From assembly GCA_943787745.1 (NCBI GenBank), contig CALSNJ010000005.1, positions 172,455 to 236,454 on the forward strand: a stretch of DNA of 64,000 nucleotides. The letters run 5' to 3'. Below are positions 43,334 through 53,089 of the stretch, piece after piece; position 1 is the first letter of the stretch; every line of letters starts with the position of its first letter. The notes under the pieces are model-generated. The model saw nothing but the letters and a program-made list of their open reading frames with translations, did no database searches and was not told the DNA's origin. Both the position numbers and the translations under genes were made by a program. This stretch comes from an uncultured Alphaproteobacteria bacterium. Its GTDB lineage: Bacteria > Pseudomonadota > Alphaproteobacteria > UBA6615.

Positions 43334-43888
43334 TCAATAAGGCGGGTTGCGCTTTTTCGGCGGCGTGATCGGGGCCGGGACGCCAAGGCGTTTATTGGTC
43401 TTGGACGTCTTGGCTTTTGACTTCTTGAGCGGCATGGGACCGGCGACGTTGAGTGAGGCGCCTTTCTTGGCACGGCGGCGTGCGGCCGGTGAGCCGTTAA
43501 AGGGCTCCATATCAGCCTCGCTGGCCGCGAACTGAATTTCGATCTTGTTGCCGTCCGGGTCGAAGACGTTCACCTGGATCATATTGATCTCGGTCAGCGG
43601 CACCACGTTGTAGGGCGTGTCGGTGTCGCGCATCTTCTTCTGGAAAGCCTTGACCGTGCCGTTGGAACGGAAGGCGAAGTGTTCGACCTGAGCTTCCTCG
43701 GTCTTGAATTTCTTCTCTGATTCGACGAGATGGACCACAGCCTGCTTGCCGCAATAATGCCAGGCCCCACCGAATTCGAAGCTGGGGCGCTTGCCGCGTT
43801 TCAGGTCGAGAACGTTCTCATAGAACGCCGACATTTCATCAAGCTTGGTTGTGCGAATATTGACGTGGTCGAGCCAGAATAATGACAT
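43334..43888 (-). CDS. VOC family protein with basic C-terminal tail
   Basis: The 184-residue protein has a VOC (glyoxalase-type) domain in the first 125 residues: FWLDHVNIRTTKLDEMSAFYENVL, VVHLVESEKK, QVEHFAFRSNG and INMIQVNVFDPDGNKIEIQFA. The His/Glu positions that bind metal in the family are present at the strand ends. The last 50 residues are Lys/Pro/Ala-rich (RRRAKKGAS, KKSKAKTSKTNKR) and probably disordered, an unusual extension that might bind nucleic acid or be cleaved. The reaction is not predictable. Confidence 0.8.
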   Translation of the reverse strand: MSLFWLDHVNIRTTKLDEMSAFYENVLDLKRGKRPSFEFGGAWHYCGKQAVVHLVESEKKFKTEEAQVEHFAFRSNGTVKAFQKKMRDTDTPYNVVPLTEINMIQVNVFDPDGNKIEIQFAASEADMEPFNGSPAARRRAKKGASLNVAGPMPLKKSKAKTSKTNKRLGVPAPITPPKKRNPPY

Positions 43889-43968
43889 CGTGTGGTCCTC
43901 TTCATCAGGGATCGTGAATTTTAGCTATTCTGCGCTGCGCGCGCGCGTCTTTCAACGTGATAGCGCGT

Positions 43969-44862
43969 CTAGACGATGCGGGTTCGCCAGATTTCAGATG
44001 TATAGAGAATAAGTGCGGTCCAGATACAACCAAAGGCGATGTAATCGGCTGTTTCGAACGGTTCACGCCAGATGGTCAGTGCCATGACCAGATAGGCTGA
44101 GGGTGCGATGTATTGGAGCAAACCGATTGTTGCGAGCTTGATCCGTCGTGCGCCTGCGGCAAACAGGACCAGCGGCACGCCCGTCAGGACCCCCGCGAGT
44201 GCTATGAAAGCATCATAGCCGAGCCCGAACTGGCCGAAGGCACCGAGCCCTTCGTGGTTTAGCCAGAACAGCCAGCCCAACGCAAACGGCCCGATCAGCA
44301 AACATTCTATAAACAGTCCGACAGCGGGGCCTGCGTCCACAGTCTTTCGCATCAGTCCGTAGAGGCCGAAGGCAATGGCGATGGTCAGGGCGATCCAGGG
44401 CAACTCTCCGAAGGCAATGATCTGCGTCAGTACACCGCCTGCAGCAATGGCGACGGCGAGTTGCTGCGTCCGTGACAGACGCTCGCGCAGGAATATGAAC
44501 CCCAGAACCACGACAACCAGCGGGTTAAGGAAGTAGCCCAGACTGGAAGCCAACAGCTGGTCCGACACGACGGAATAAATGAACACGCCCCAGTTCAGGC
44601 TGTTGAGCAGAGCGGTGATGAACAGGATGAGCAGGACCTTGCGGTTGCGCAGGGCCTGACCAACAGCGGGCCATTGTCGGCCAATGGTGAGCACCAGAAC
44701 GAGGAACACAGCGCACCAGACGATCCGGTGGGCAACGATCTCCTCCACACGCAACCGGTCGAGGGCGTTGAAGTAGAACGGCGTGAAGCCCCAAATGAGG
44801 AATGCGCTGGTGCCGTAGATCAGCCCTTTGGATTCCTCGCCGCTGAACTTACGGCGTGGCAT
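43969..44862 (-). CDS. rarD: RarD-type EamA transporter
   Basis: The 297-residue membrane protein has ten helices in two EamA repeats and the sequence features of the RarD subgroup: KGLIYGTSAFLIWGFTPFYFNAL at the start, VEEIVAHRIVWCAVFLVLVL, LNSLNWGVFIYSV, and ATIGLLQYIAPSAYLVMAL near the end. RarD was named from a chloramphenicol-sensitive phenotype; its substrate is unknown. It lies downstream of grxD on the same strand, separated by a terminator, so it is likely its own unit. Confidence 0.9.
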   Translation of the reverse strand: MPRRKFSGEESKGLIYGTSAFLIWGFTPFYFNALDRLRVEEIVAHRIVWCAVFLVLVLTIGRQWPAVGQALRNRKVLLILFITALLNSLNWGVFIYSVVSDQLLASSLGYFLNPLVVVVLGFIFLRERLSRTQQLAVAIAAGGVLTQIIAFGELPWIALTIAIAFGLYGLMRKTVDAGPAVGLFIECLLIGPFALGWLFWLNHEGLGAFGQFGLGYDAFIALAGVLTGVPLVLFAAGARRIKLATIGLLQYIAPSAYLVMALTIWREPFETADYIAFGCIWTALILYTSEIWRTRIV

Positions 44863-44920
44863 GGGTGCGGGTGCATGCTGGGTCAGGTGCCTGTTCCCCT
44901 GTGACAGTCCGACGAACGAA

Positions 44921-44947
44921 AACGGGCCGCGAAAATCGCGGCCCGTT
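44921..44947 (-). terminator. Intrinsic terminator downstream of grxD
   Basis: On the minus strand AACGGGCCGCGA-ttt-TCGCGGCCCGTT forms a twelve-pair hairpin followed by TTCG, 20 bases after the glutaredoxin stop. The T-run is short, so efficiency is uncertain. Confidence 0.7.
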
Positions 44948-44969
44948 GAACATAAAGGATTGCGGCTGC

Positions 44970-45308
44970 TTAGGCAGCTTCGCGGGCAACGCCCTTTTCG
45001 TCGAACATCTGCTCAAGCTCACCGGCTTCGAACATCTCGCGGATGATGTCACAACCGCCGACGAATTCGCCTTTCACATAAAGCTGCGGGACGGTCGGCC
45101 AGTTGGTGAAGGCCTTGATGCCGTCACGGATTTCCGGGTCGACGAGAACGTCGGCGCTGCCAAACTTCACCCCGACATGGTTCAGAATCTGCACAACGGC
45201 AGCCGAGAAGCCACATTGCGGGAACACGGGCGTGCCCTTCATGAAAAGCATCACGTCGTTCTGTGCAATGTCGGTCTTGATACGCTCGTTTACGGGGTTA
45301 TCGCTCAT
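44970..45308 (-). CDS. grxD: Monothiol CGFS glutaredoxin
   Basis: The 112-residue protein is a Grx4-type monothiol glutaredoxin with the PQCGFSAAVVQ active site. It binds a bridged 2Fe-2S cluster with glutathione and passes it on to iron-sulfur proteins, usually in partnership with BolA. Glutathione-contact residues are visible in WPTVPQLYVKGEFVGGCDI. The gene follows bolA by 22 bases on the same strand, which supports a Grx-BolA complex. The start at 45308 is used because it begins MSDNPV with a typical GGAG-like site upstream. Confidence 0.95.
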   Translation of the reverse strand: MSDNPVNERIKTDIAQNDVMLFMKGTPVFPQCGFSAAVVQILNHVGVKFGSADVLVDPEIRDGIKAFTNWPTVPQLYVKGEFVGGCDIIREMFEAGELEQMFDEKGVAREAA

Positions 45309-45330
45309 GTCGAACTCCAATTATTGTCTG

Positions 45331-45570
45331 TTAGCCCGCATCCGGGGCGGAGGTCTGGAGTGCGAGTGCATGCAGCTCGCCCCCCATCCGGCCCTGAAGG
45401 GCTTCATAAACCATCTGATGTTGCTGAACCCGGGACTTGCCGATAAAGGCTGATGAAACGACATTTGCCAGATAGTGGTCACCATCACCGCGTAAATCAT
45501 CGATCCGCACTTCGGCGTCGGGCATCGCGTCCTTGATCAGGCTTTCAATCTCACTGGCGGCCATCGGCAT
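45331..45570 (-). CDS. BolA family protein
   Basis: The 79-residue protein has the class II KH-like BolA fold: IESLIKDAMPDAEVRIDDLRGDGDHYLANVVSSAFIGKSRVQQHQMVYEAL contains the V-D-...-G-D-x-x-x-Y/H core and RVQQHQMVYEALQGRM with the invariant His. The HYLA segment rather than C before the turn suggests a BolA2-like member that joins the CGFS glutaredoxin in holding a 2Fe-2S cluster. It lies between purL and grxD on the same strand, the common alphaproteobacterial order. Confidence 0.92.
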   Translation of the reverse strand: MPMAASEIESLIKDAMPDAEVRIDDLRGDGDHYLANVVSSAFIGKSRVQQHQMVYEALQGRMGGELHALALQTSAPDAG

Positions 45571-45603
45571 ATCGTTTATCTCCCCGGGGGTTAAGGGCGC
45601 CGC

Positions 45604-47790
45604 CTAGCGCGACGCCATGTACTCCGGAAGCCAGCGCGTGTGTGCTTCGCGCAGGCTCTCGACGGATATAGGCTCCGCTCCCGGGAGTGTCAACGCGGCC
45701 CCGCCAACACGTCCGATACGCGTCACCGCGACATTTGCGGCTGCGGCCAACGCCTCAAAAGATGCCGGATCAGCCGTGGTTACAACGTAGCGCGCCTGAT
45801 CCTCACCGAAGGCCCAGGCATGAACCGGAATCGCGGGTTTATAGTCGATGTCAGCACCCACATTGCCTGCGATTGCCATCTCCGCGAGCGCCACCGCCAG
45901 GCCGCCATCGCTGACGTCATGACAGGCATTGATTTGATGTGCTGCGATACTGGCTCGCACGAAATCACCATTTTGACGTTCCGTGTTCAAATCCACGGGC
46001 GGCGGTGCGCCTGCGCTGCCGCCAGCCATATCGCGCTGATAGATCGAACAGCCAAGCCAGCCAGTGGTTTCGCCGACCACGAAAATCGCGTCACCGTCCG
46101 CCTCAAAGGCAGCCCCCATGCGCTGGGTCACATCTTCGAGAAGACCGACACAACCGATCACCGGGGTTGGCAGGATCGCAGCGCCGTTGGTTTCATTGTA
46201 AAGCGAGACATTGCCCGAGACGACGGGACTGTCGAGCGCGAGACAGGCTTCGCCCATGCCTTGGACGGCACCGACCAACTGCCCCATGATTTCCGGGCGC
46301 TCGGGATTGCCGAAGTTCAGATTGTTTGTCACCGCCAGCGGCGTTGCGCCGACCGATGTGACATTGCGCCAGGCTTCGGCAACGGCCTGCTTGCCACCTT
46401 CGAACGGGTTGGCTTCGACATAGCGGGGCGTGCAATCGGTGCTTATGGCCAGAGCCTTCTGGGTGCCATGCACGCGGACAAGCGCAGCATCAACGCCCGG
46501 GCGACCCACCGTGTCTCCCATGACCATGTGGTCGTATTGCTCCCAGATCCAGCGACGTGAGCACAAATCCGGGCTTTCAATCATCGTCAGCAGCGCCACA
46601 CCCAGGTCGAACGGGGCTGGAACAGCATCGTGGCCAAGCACTTCACGGGGCGGAGTTGCTGTCCAGGGGCGTTCGTATTCCGGTGCGGCAGCAACCAGCG
46701 GCGGGACAGGGATGTCGGCAACAACCTCGCCAGCGGACGTCAGAACCAGACGTTCGCTGTCGTTCGTTGTTCCAATCACGGAAAGATCGAGTTCCCATTT
46801 CTCGAAAATTGCGCGGGCCTCGTCTTCGCGGCCCGGCTTGAGAACCATGAGCATGCGCTCCTGGCTTTCCGACAGCATCAGCTCGAAGGGCTGCATCTCA
46901 GTCTCGCGCTGGGGCACATCATCGAGGTTGAGCGTGATCCCGACATTGCCTTTGCTCGCCATCTCCACTGAGGAGGAGGTAAGGCCAGCCGCCCCCATAT
47001 CCTGTATGGCAACGATGGCGTCTGTCGCCATCAGTTCCAGGCAGGCTTCGAGCAAAAGTTTCTCGGTGAACGGATCACCGACCTGCACCGTCGGGCGTTT
47101 GTCGGCAGAATCATCGTCGAATTCGGCGGAGGCCATGGTCGCGCCATGAATGCCGTCACGTCCGGTCTTGGAACCGACATAGACGACCGGCAGGCCAAGT
47201 CCGGCGGCTGCGGAATAGAAAATCTTGTCCGTGTTTGCGATCCCGACCGTCATCGCATTGACGAGGATGTTGCCGTTGTAGCCCGGGTCGAAATTGACCT
47301 CGCCGCCTACGGTCGGCACGCCGATGCAATTGCCATAGCCGCCGATCCCGGCAACGACGCCGTTTATCAGATGACGGGTCTTGGGATGATCGGGGCTGCC
47401 AAACCGCAGCGCGTTCAGATTGGCAATCGGGCGTGCACCCATGGTGAAGACATCGCGCATAATGCCGCCAACGCCTGTGGCCGCACCCTGATAGGGTTCG
47501 ATAAAGCTCGGGTGGTTGTGGCTCTCGATCTTGAAGATCGCGGCCAGACCGTCACCGATATCGATAACACCGGCATTTTCACCAGGTCCCTGAATGACCT
47601 GCGGGCCATCTGTCGGCAGGGTTTTGAGCCAGAATTTTGAGGACTTGTAAGAACAATGCTCGGACCACATCACCGAAAAGATGCTCAATTCGGTGAAGTT
47701 TGGCTCCCGGCCCATGATTTCGAGGATCGTGTCGAATTCCTCGTCACTCAGGCCCATGAGGTCTTCGGGGCGTTGGGCTGTAGCACTCAT
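45604..47790 (-). CDS. purL: Phosphoribosylformylglycinamidine synthase subunit II
   Basis: The 728-residue enzyme is the small-type PurL that uses ATP to convert FGAR to FGAM in purine synthesis, with PurQ supplying ammonia and PurS bridging. Seen: [20 protein letters not shown] with catalytic His, [41 protein letters not shown], and the second half with DISTDC-type [14 protein letters not shown] and [22 protein letters not shown] at 47790 overlaps the purQ stop as ATGA, which sets the start. BolA and glutaredoxin genes follow. Confidence 0.97.
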   Translation of the reverse strand: MSATAQRPEDLMGLSDEEFDTILEIMGREPNFTELSIFSVMWSEHCSYKSSKFWLKTLPTDGPQVIQGPGENAGVIDIGDGLAAIFKIESHNHPSFIEPYQGAATGVGGIMRDVFTMGARPIANLNALRFGSPDHPKTRHLINGVVAGIGGYGNCIGVPTVGGEVNFDPGYNGNILVNAMTVGIANTDKIFYSAAAGLGLPVVYVGSKTGRDGIHGATMASAEFDDDSADKRPTVQVGDPFTEKLLLEACLELMATDAIVAIQDMGAAGLTSSSVEMASKGNVGITLNLDDVPQRETEMQPFELMLSESQERMLMVLKPGREDEARAIFEKWELDLSVIGTTNDSERLVLTSAGEVVADIPVPPLVAAAPEYERPWTATPPREVLGHDAVPAPFDLGVALLTMIESPDLCSRRWIWEQYDHMVMGDTVGRPGVDAALVRVHGTQKALAISTDCTPRYVEANPFEGGKQAVAEAWRNVTSVGATPLAVTNNLNFGNPERPEIMGQLVGAVQGMGEACLALDSPVVSGNVSLYNETNGAAILPTPVIGCVGLLEDVTQRMGAAFEADGDAIFVVGETTGWLGCSIYQRDMAGGSAGAPPPVDLNTERQNGDFVRASIAAHQINACHDVSDGGLAVALAEMAIAGNVGADIDYKPAIPVHAWAFGEDQARYVVTTADPASFEALAAAANVAVTRIGRVGGAALTLPGAEPISVESLREAHTRWLPEYMASR

Positions 47791-48479
47791 GCGGCGATCG
47801 CTTCGGCAAGGGCGGAGAACATAGGGGCACCATCGAGGCCACCCAGCAGGGGATCGGCCAGCCGCTCGGGATGGGGCATCATGCCCAGCACGTTTCCGGC
47901 CGTATTCAGGATGCCTGCGATATTGGCCAGCGACCCGTTGGGGTTGGCATCGTCCGTAATCGAACCGTCCGCAGCACAATACCGAAACGCGACCTGACCG
48001 TTATCTTCCAGGGCCTTGTGGGTCTCGGGATCGGTGAAATAGTTGCCGTCGTGATGGGCCACGGGGATGCGGATCACCTGATCCTTTGTGTATTGGCTGG
48101 TAAACACCGTGTCGGCGCGTTCGACCCGCAGATCGACATCCCGGCAGACGAATTTCAGGCTGGCATTGCGCATCAGAACGCCGGGCAGGAGCCCACATTC
48201 GGTGAGGACTTGAAATCCGTTGCAGATGCCCAGCACCGGGGTGCCACCATTGGCGCGCGCGATGACCTCTCGCATGATCGGACTGTTGGCCGCCATTGCG
48301 CCCGAGCGCAGATAATCGCCATAAGAAAAGCCACCGGGAACAACGATCAGGTCAACATCAGGAAGGGTGCTGTCCCCATGCCACGCCATGATCGGTGCGT
48401 GACCCAATGCGGCTTCCAGCGACACCGCGACATCGCGGTCACAGTTTGATCCAGGAAAAACAATTACGGCTGCGGTCAT
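47787..48479 (-). CDS. purQ: Phosphoribosylformylglycinamidine synthase subunit I (glutaminase)
   Basis: The 230-residue class I glutamine amidotransferase releases ammonia for PurL. Seen: [12 protein letters not shown] at the start, [16 protein letters not shown], the nucleophile Cys in [11 protein letters not shown] at about residue 87, and the His-Glu pair in GMMPHPERL near the C-terminus. The gene overlaps purL by four bases and follows purS by 39. The four genes purC-purS-purQ-purL form one operon on the minus strand. Confidence 0.97.
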   Translation of the reverse strand: MTAAVIVFPGSNCDRDVAVSLEAALGHAPIMAWHGDSTLPDVDLIVVPGGFSYGDYLRSGAMAANSPIMREVIARANGGTPVLGICNGFQVLTECGLLPGVLMRNASLKFVCRDVDLRVERADTVFTSQYTKDQVIRIPVAHHDGNYFTDPETHKALEDNGQVAFRYCAADGSITDDANPNGSLANIAGILNTAGNVLGMMPHPERLADPLLGGLDGAPMFSALAEAIAA

Positions 48480-48518
48480 TGGCTTGAATTCCAGTCCATT
48501 CCTGCTTTGGGCAGTGCT

Positions 48519-48761
48519 CTAACCGTCGATCTCGACCGAAAAATCCTCGATCACGGTATTGGCGAGAAGTTGCTCGCACATCTCGGCGACCTTCGCCTCC
48601 GCGGCGACTTTGTCGCCGTCGGTGAGTTCGATCTCGATGAATTTGCCCTGCCGGACGTCGTTTACGCCGTCGAAGCCAAGGCCTTCGAGCGAATGGTGGA
48701 TGGCTTTGCCCTGTGGATCGAGGACGCCGTTCTTGAGGGTAATGTGGATGCGCGCTTTCAA
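48519..48761 (-). CDS. purS: Phosphoribosylformylglycinamidine synthase subunit PurS
   Basis: The 80-residue protein is the small bridging subunit that joins PurQ to PurL and helps move ammonia between them. It shows the family pattern: KARIHITLKNGVLDPQGKAIHHSLEGLGFDGVNDVRQGKFIEIEL and the C-terminal EMCEQLLANTVIEDFSVEI. It is 24 bases downstream of purC in the operon. Its presence agrees with the small PurL type. Confidence 0.96.
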   Translation of the reverse strand: MKARIHITLKNGVLDPQGKAIHHSLEGLGFDGVNDVRQGKFIEIELTDGDKVAAEAKVAEMCEQLLANTVIEDFSVEIDG

Positions 48762-48785
48762 CGGACCTGTCCCGAAAATCTGGAG

Positions 48786-49553
48786 TTACTGAATTGTCTC
48801 AGGACCTTTTATGTCCTGTTGCTCTGACTCGGGAAGGATTCCGAGGCGACGTGCGACTTCCTGATAGGCTTCTTCGACCCCGCCGAGATCCCGGCGGAAG
48901 CGATCCTTGTCCATTTTTTCGTTGGTTTTCACATCCCAGAGGCGACAACCGTCGGGGGAGATTTCGTCGGCGAGAACGATCCGGACCTGATCGTTCTCAT
49001 CATAGAGACGTCCAAATTCAAGTTTGAAATCGACCAGCTTGAGGCCGATTCCGAGGAAAAGCCCGGACAGGAAATCATTGATCCGCAGGCTCATCGAAAG
49101 GATTTCGTCGATCTCGGGTGGGGACGCCCAACCGAACGCAGTGATGTGCTCTTCGGAAATCAGCGGGTCACCAAGCTCGTCATTCTTGAAATAGTACTCG
49201 ATGATAGAGCGCGGCAGCGGCGTGCCCTCTTCAATATTGAAGCGCTTGCAGATCGACCCGGCCGCGATATTGCGCGCCACGACTTCGACGGGGATGATTT
49301 CAACTTCCCGTACCAGCTGTTCGCGCATGTTCAGGCGGCGCATGAAATGGGTGGGGATTCCAATCTCGTTCAGGCGCAACATCAGGTATTCGGAGATGCG
49401 ATTGTTCAGCACACCCTTGCCGGCGATGGTGCCCTTTTTCTCATTGTTGAAAGCCGTCGCGTCGTCTTTGAAATATTGGACGAGCGTTCCGGGCTCGGGT
49501 CCTTCGAACAGGACCTTGGCCTTGCCTTCATAGATTTTTCTGCGTTGTGACAT
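48786..49553 (-). CDS. purC: Phosphoribosylaminoimidazole-succinocarboxamide synthase
   Basis: The 255-residue SAICAR synthetase joins aspartate to CAIR with ATP. Seen: [15 protein letters not shown] at the start, [42 protein letters not shown], and the C-terminal [27 protein letters not shown]. The length fits the bacterial single-domain enzyme. It is the first gene of the purCSQL operon; the 200-base gap upstream probably contains the promoter. Confidence 0.96.
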   Translation of the reverse strand: MSQRRKIYEGKAKVLFEGPEPGTLVQYFKDDATAFNNEKKGTIAGKGVLNNRISEYLMLRLNEIGIPTHFMRRLNMREQLVREVEIIPVEVVARNIAAGSICKRFNIEEGTPLPRSIIEYYFKNDELGDPLISEEHITAFGWASPPEIDEILSMSLRINDFLSGLFLGIGLKLVDFKLEFGRLYDENDQVRIVLADEISPDGCRLWDVKTNEKMDKDRFRRDLGGVEEAYQEVARRLGILPESEQQDIKGPETIQ

Positions 49554-49752
49554 GGTGTTGGTTTCCGCGGGTGCTGCGCGCGTCAGAAGGGCGAGCGAGT
49601 CGGCGTTTCTAGGCCTTCGAGGTATAGCAATTGCGCGACCCGCTCACAATCCAATCACGGCGCGATACGGGGGGGAATCCCCATAAACCGGGCAATTATG
49701 TGGTAGTTACCCACAAATTAGACTTGCTTGAGTGTTGAGGGACAAGAAGACC

Positions 49753-50238
49753 ATGACCGATGAAACAACCAGAACCCCGGGTGCAATTGCGGCGCAGTCC
49801 GTTGCCGCACGGACAAAGCCGTCAAACTATCCCGAACCATTCTTCAGCCGCATGGCCGGGCGCACGAAACGGCAACTGGGCGATTTTTTCAGCTTGTCGA
49901 ATTTTGGCGTGAATCTGACCGAACTGTCGCCGGGCGGTGAATCGGCCTTGCTGCACGCGCACACCAAGCAGGATGAGTTCATCTATGTGCTCGAGGGTCA
50001 CCCCACACTGGTGACCGAGGCCGATGAAACTGTTCTGGCACCGGGCATGTGCGCCGGGTTTCCGGCAGGTGGCGAGGCGCATCAACTGGTAAACCGTTCC
50101 GATGCGATAGTGCGTTACCTCGAGATCGGTGACCGCCGTCCCGGCGACTCCGCGACCTATCCGAAAGATGATATTCAGGCCGATCTGGGCCCGGACGGCC
50201 AGTGGGTCTTTTCCCGGAAGGACGGCAGCGCGTACTGA
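49753..50238 (+). CDS. Cupin-domain protein
   Basis: The 161-residue protein has a single cupin barrel: GVNLTELSPGGESALLHAHTKQDEFIYVLEGHPTLVTEADETVL carries motif 1 (H-x-H-x-x-x-x-E), and APGMCAGFPAGGEAHQLVNRSD carries motif 2 (H). The two His, Glu and later His would bind one metal ion. The C-terminal GDRRPGDSATYPKDDIQADLG segment is typical of uncharacterised sugar-phosphate-related cupins. ATG at 49753 is taken as the start; an in-frame codon at 49732 is possible. The gene ends six bases from the convergent SDR gene. Confidence 0.8.
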   Translation: MTDETTRTPGAIAAQSVAARTKPSNYPEPFFSRMAGRTKRQLGDFFSLSNFGVNLTELSPGGESALLHAHTKQDEFIYVLEGHPTLVTEADETVLAPGMCAGFPAGGEAHQLVNRSDAIVRYLEIGDRRPGDSATYPKDDIQADLGPDGQWVFSRKDGSAY

Positions 50239-50244
50239 TCGAGG

Positions 50245-50994
50245 CTAGTAGTCCGCTCGGCCGCCCGAGATGTCGAAGACGGCACCGGTGGTGAACGAGC
50301 AATCCTCCGACATGGCCCAGGCGGTAACAGCGGCCACCTCATCGGGTTCCACCAGGCGCCCCAGAGCCATGCCGCTCTCGATCTGGGTGCGGTAGTCATC
50401 GGACAACACATCAAACAATTCGGTGTTGGCCCCGCCCGGGGCGACGGCATTGACGATGACCCCGGTTTGCGCTGTTTCTTTTGCCAAAGTTTTTGTCAGG
50501 CTGACGACACCGGCCTTGGCAGCGGCGTAGGGGGAATTGCCGGGTGTGCCCATTTTGGCGGCATTGGAGGCCATATTGACGATCCGGCCGTAGCCGTTGG
50601 CGATCATGTGTGGCGTGACAGCGCGACAACACAGAAAGGCGCTGGTCAGATTGAGCTTGAGCATCCGCTCCCAATTTTCGACCGGTTGCTCCCATATCTT
50701 TGCAATGGTGCCAACCACACCGGCATTGTTGACGAAAATGTCGACATCTCCGTAGGCGGCCACGGCGCGCTCCAGTCCCGCTGTGATAGCGTCGGGGTCG
50801 GTGACATCAACAACATCACCGCGTACCTGATCGGACGACAGTCCACCCAGTTCACTGTCCATCCGGGCTGAATCGATGTCCCAGATGGTGACTTTCGCGC
50901 CGGATTCCAGCGCGCGGGTCACGATGGCCAGACCGATGCCCTTTGCGCCACCGGTCACGATGGCATGCCGTCCGTTCAGATCGATCTTGTTCAT
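50245..50994 (-). CDS. Short-chain dehydrogenase/reductase (SDR) 1
   Basis: The 249-residue protein is a classical SDR: cofactor motif GGAKGIGLA at residues 16-24, NNAGVVG, the Ser in NMASNAAKMG, and catalytic Y-x3-K in SPYAAAKAG around residue 154. DIDSA after the second strand suggests NAD preference. The C-terminus GAVFDISGGRADY is family-typical. Substrate unknown. It follows another SDR by 27 bases in the same direction, so both act in one operon, possibly on a common intermediate. Confidence 0.85.
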   Translation of the reverse strand: MNKIDLNGRHAIVTGGAKGIGLAIVTRALESGAKVTIWDIDSARMDSELGGLSSDQVRGDVVDVTDPDAITAGLERAVAAYGDVDIFVNNAGVVGTIAKIWEQPVENWERMLKLNLTSAFLCCRAVTPHMIANGYGRIVNMASNAAKMGTPGNSPYAAAKAGVVSLTKTLAKETAQTGVIVNAVAPGGANTELFDVLSDDYRTQIESGMALGRLVEPDEVAAVTAWAMSEDCSFTTGAVFDISGGRADY

Positions 50995-51021
50995 GCTTGG
51001 CCTCGTTGTTTGTCGGTTCGT

Positions 51022-51792
51022 CTAGATCATGACCTCGCCGCCACATACGGCGATGGTCTGGCCGGATATGAAGGAACTGGCCGGAGATGAGAGAAAAAGC
51101 GCAGTCCCGATCAGGTCTTCGGGCGTTCCAGCACGTTTGACGAGGCGTTTGCTCTGGATGAAATCATGAAGATTGTCATCCATGCTCGCGTGGTCGACTT
51201 CGGTCGTTGTGTATCCGGGCATCAGCGTGTTCACGTTGATGTTGTGATCACTGAGTTCGCGGGCCAGAACGCGTGTCATGCCGATGATGGCTGATTTTGA
51301 TGTGACGTAATGCATGAAGCCCGGCGCGCCCTGCGGCACGGTGCCCGATGACACATTGATGATCCGCCCCTGACCGGCTTTGCGCATCGCCGGGGCGACA
51401 GCGCAGGCACAAAGATAGGAGCCGGTGATGTTGACCTGCATGACGAGGTTCCACTCATCGAACGGGATTTCGTCGAAAGGGCGCTGGGGCAGAGAGGCAA
51501 AGACGGCAGCGTTGTTGATCAGGACATCGATCCGTCCAAATTCCTCCACCGTGCGTGCGGCCATGGCTTTCGTTGAATCCGGGTCACTGACATCGGTCTG
51601 AATGGCCAGGCATTTTCCTCCGGCAGTCTCAATCTCTGCCGCGACCTTTGCGAGGTTTTCGCCATTAAGTTCTGCGAGAACGGGAATGGCACCTTCCTCG
51701 GCGAAGGCCAAAGCGTATTCGCGACCCAGCCCCTGACCGGCACCGGTGATGATGACAACGCGGTCGGTCACGTCGAAACGGTTTTCTGTCAT
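51022..51792 (-). CDS. Short-chain dehydrogenase/reductase (SDR) 2
   Basis: The 256-residue classical SDR has ITGAGQGLGREYALAF at residues 15-30, NNAAVFAS, the Ser in NVSSGTVPQGA, and Y-x3-K in MHYVTSKSAI around residue 158. LAELNGEN points to NAD. The C-terminus SFISGQTIAVCGGEVMI closes the fold. It is the first of the SDR pair after the VOC gene; the order VOC-SDR2-SDR1 on the minus strand suggests a small catabolic unit, but no substrate can be named. Confidence 0.85.
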   Translation of the reverse strand: MTENRFDVTDRVVIITGAGQGLGREYALAFAEEGAIPVLAELNGENLAKVAAEIETAGGKCLAIQTDVSDPDSTKAMAARTVEEFGRIDVLINNAAVFASLPQRPFDEIPFDEWNLVMQVNITGSYLCACAVAPAMRKAGQGRIINVSSGTVPQGAPGFMHYVTSKSAIIGMTRVLARELSDHNINVNTLMPGYTTTEVDHASMDDNLHDFIQSKRLVKRAGTPEDLIGTALFLSSPASSFISGQTIAVCGGEVMI

Positions 51793-51853
51793 GGAACTCC
51801 CCTGAATTTATATTTGTGGTTGGCCAGACCTTAGCCCAGCAGGCACTTGGACT

Positions 51854-52240
51854 CTATCCGCCAGCGCGGTTGGCGACTTCGATAAGATTGCCGTCCGGGT
51901 CCCGGAAATAGACCGAGTTGAGCGGACCGATCGCGCCGGTGCGAGGGACCGGGCCTTCAATTATCGAGACACTCTGCGCGTTCAAGGTCTCGACAACTTC
52001 GTGGATCGGCGTTTGGGTGATGAAGCACAAATCCGCGGTACCCGGCAGAGCGGTGTCGGCTTTCGGTTCGAATTCGTGCCCCGCGAGGTGAAGATTGATT
52101 TTCTGATCGCCGAAATGCAGCGTGGTGCGCCCTCCGGCAAAGGTTTTCGTCTCCATGCCCATGACATCTCCGTAGAACGCGCAGGTGGCTTCAATGGAGG
52201 CAACGGTCAGGACAAGATGATCCAGTGCGGAAATATTCAT
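51854..52240 (-). CDS. VOC family protein (ring-cleavage dioxygenase-like)
   Basis: The 128-residue protein is a VOC-fold metalloprotein: ISALDHLVLTVASIEATCAFYGDVMGME with metal His, TTLHFGDQKINLHLAG, and NSVYFRDPDGNLIEVAN with metal Glu. The pattern is close to proteins often annotated as biphenyl-2,3-diol dioxygenase-like, but that label is rarely tested. Its start overlaps the stop of the NRDE-family gene as ATGA, so the two are translated together. Confidence 0.85.
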   Translation of the reverse strand: MNISALDHLVLTVASIEATCAFYGDVMGMETKTFAGGRTTLHFGDQKINLHLAGHEFEPKADTALPGTADLCFITQTPIHEVVETLNAQSVSIIEGPVPRTGAIGPLNSVYFRDPDGNLIEVANRAGG

Positions 52241-53001
52241 TGGGTAACCTCTATGGACGTAACGCGCTCGAACGCATGTTTATCGGGACGTCCGTTAGCG
52301 AACTTCCAGACCCGATTGCGATCGGGGTGTTCTGCCGAAGGCAGGGCAATCATGGAGCTGGAGACCGTGCCGTAACCCCGGTCTGTGACGATGCACATGG
52401 TCTCGCGAGGGTCTTCCTCGCTGTCGTGCAATCGCGTGCGCAGTAAGGTTTCCCAAGCTGACCAGTCGTCCGCATCGATGTCGGGTTCTGGAGCGCTCTG
52501 GAACAGGGGCAGAAAACGCCCGATGCGTGAACTGCCCGTGTCATCGAGTTCGCGGGCTGTGATCATATGCAATCCCGGTGGAATCTCCTGCACTTCGACG
52601 ACAGCTTCCTCGGTCCCCCGAATCCAGAATGCGTGATGATTGTCGGCAATCATCAGATTGAAAGACCGATAGGCGCGACCATCCAGTTCTGCCATGGCTT
52701 CAGCCGCCACCACGGCGTCGGGGTAGTCAACGGAATCCAGAACGAGCTCACCGCGCGAGCGTTTGTCGGTGGTCGGGCCGAGGGAACCTTCTCGGTTCAG
52801 GACCGCCGCCACGACATTTGTGTCATTGGCCGCCAGCCATGTGCCGCCCGCCAGTTCGTCCAGTCCACCAACCACGTCGGGACGATCGGGCCAGTGGCGT
52901 GCGGGTGCCTGCCATGGCCGATCGGTCATTTCATCCCGGTTGGCAGCAATCAGAACCGGCCAGTCATGGCCAGGGCGGCGAAGAATGATGAATGTACACA
53001 T
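52237..53001 (-). CDS. NRDE/TANGO2 family protein
   Basis: The 254-residue protein begins MCTFIIL and contains ANRDEMTDRPWQAP, the NRDE motif that names the family, then GGLDELAGGTWLAANDTNVVAAVLNR. The Cys at position 2 and the Asn-Arg-Asp-Glu set recall N-terminal-nucleophile hydrolases, and TANGO2 proteins have been linked to haem or lipid handling, but no reaction is established. It is divergent from the ATPase zeta gene and coupled by ATGA overlap to the VOC gene downstream. Confidence 0.88.
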   Translation of the reverse strand: MCTFIILRRPGHDWPVLIAANRDEMTDRPWQAPARHWPDRPDVVGGLDELAGGTWLAANDTNVVAAVLNREGSLGPTTDKRSRGELVLDSVDYPDAVVAAEAMAELDGRAYRSFNLMIADNHHAFWIRGTEEAVVEVQEIPPGLHMITARELDDTGSSRIGRFLPLFQSAPEPDIDADDWSAWETLLRTRLHDSEEDPRETMCIVTDRGYGTVSSSMIALPSAEHPDRNRVWKFANGRPDKHAFERVTSIEVTQ

Positions 53002-53089
53002 GAGATTTCAATTCAAACTGGCGGGCAGCATCACTATATCTATAGGTGAACAATACACAGCAAGTCCGCAACCCGGAGAGTAACGAGAT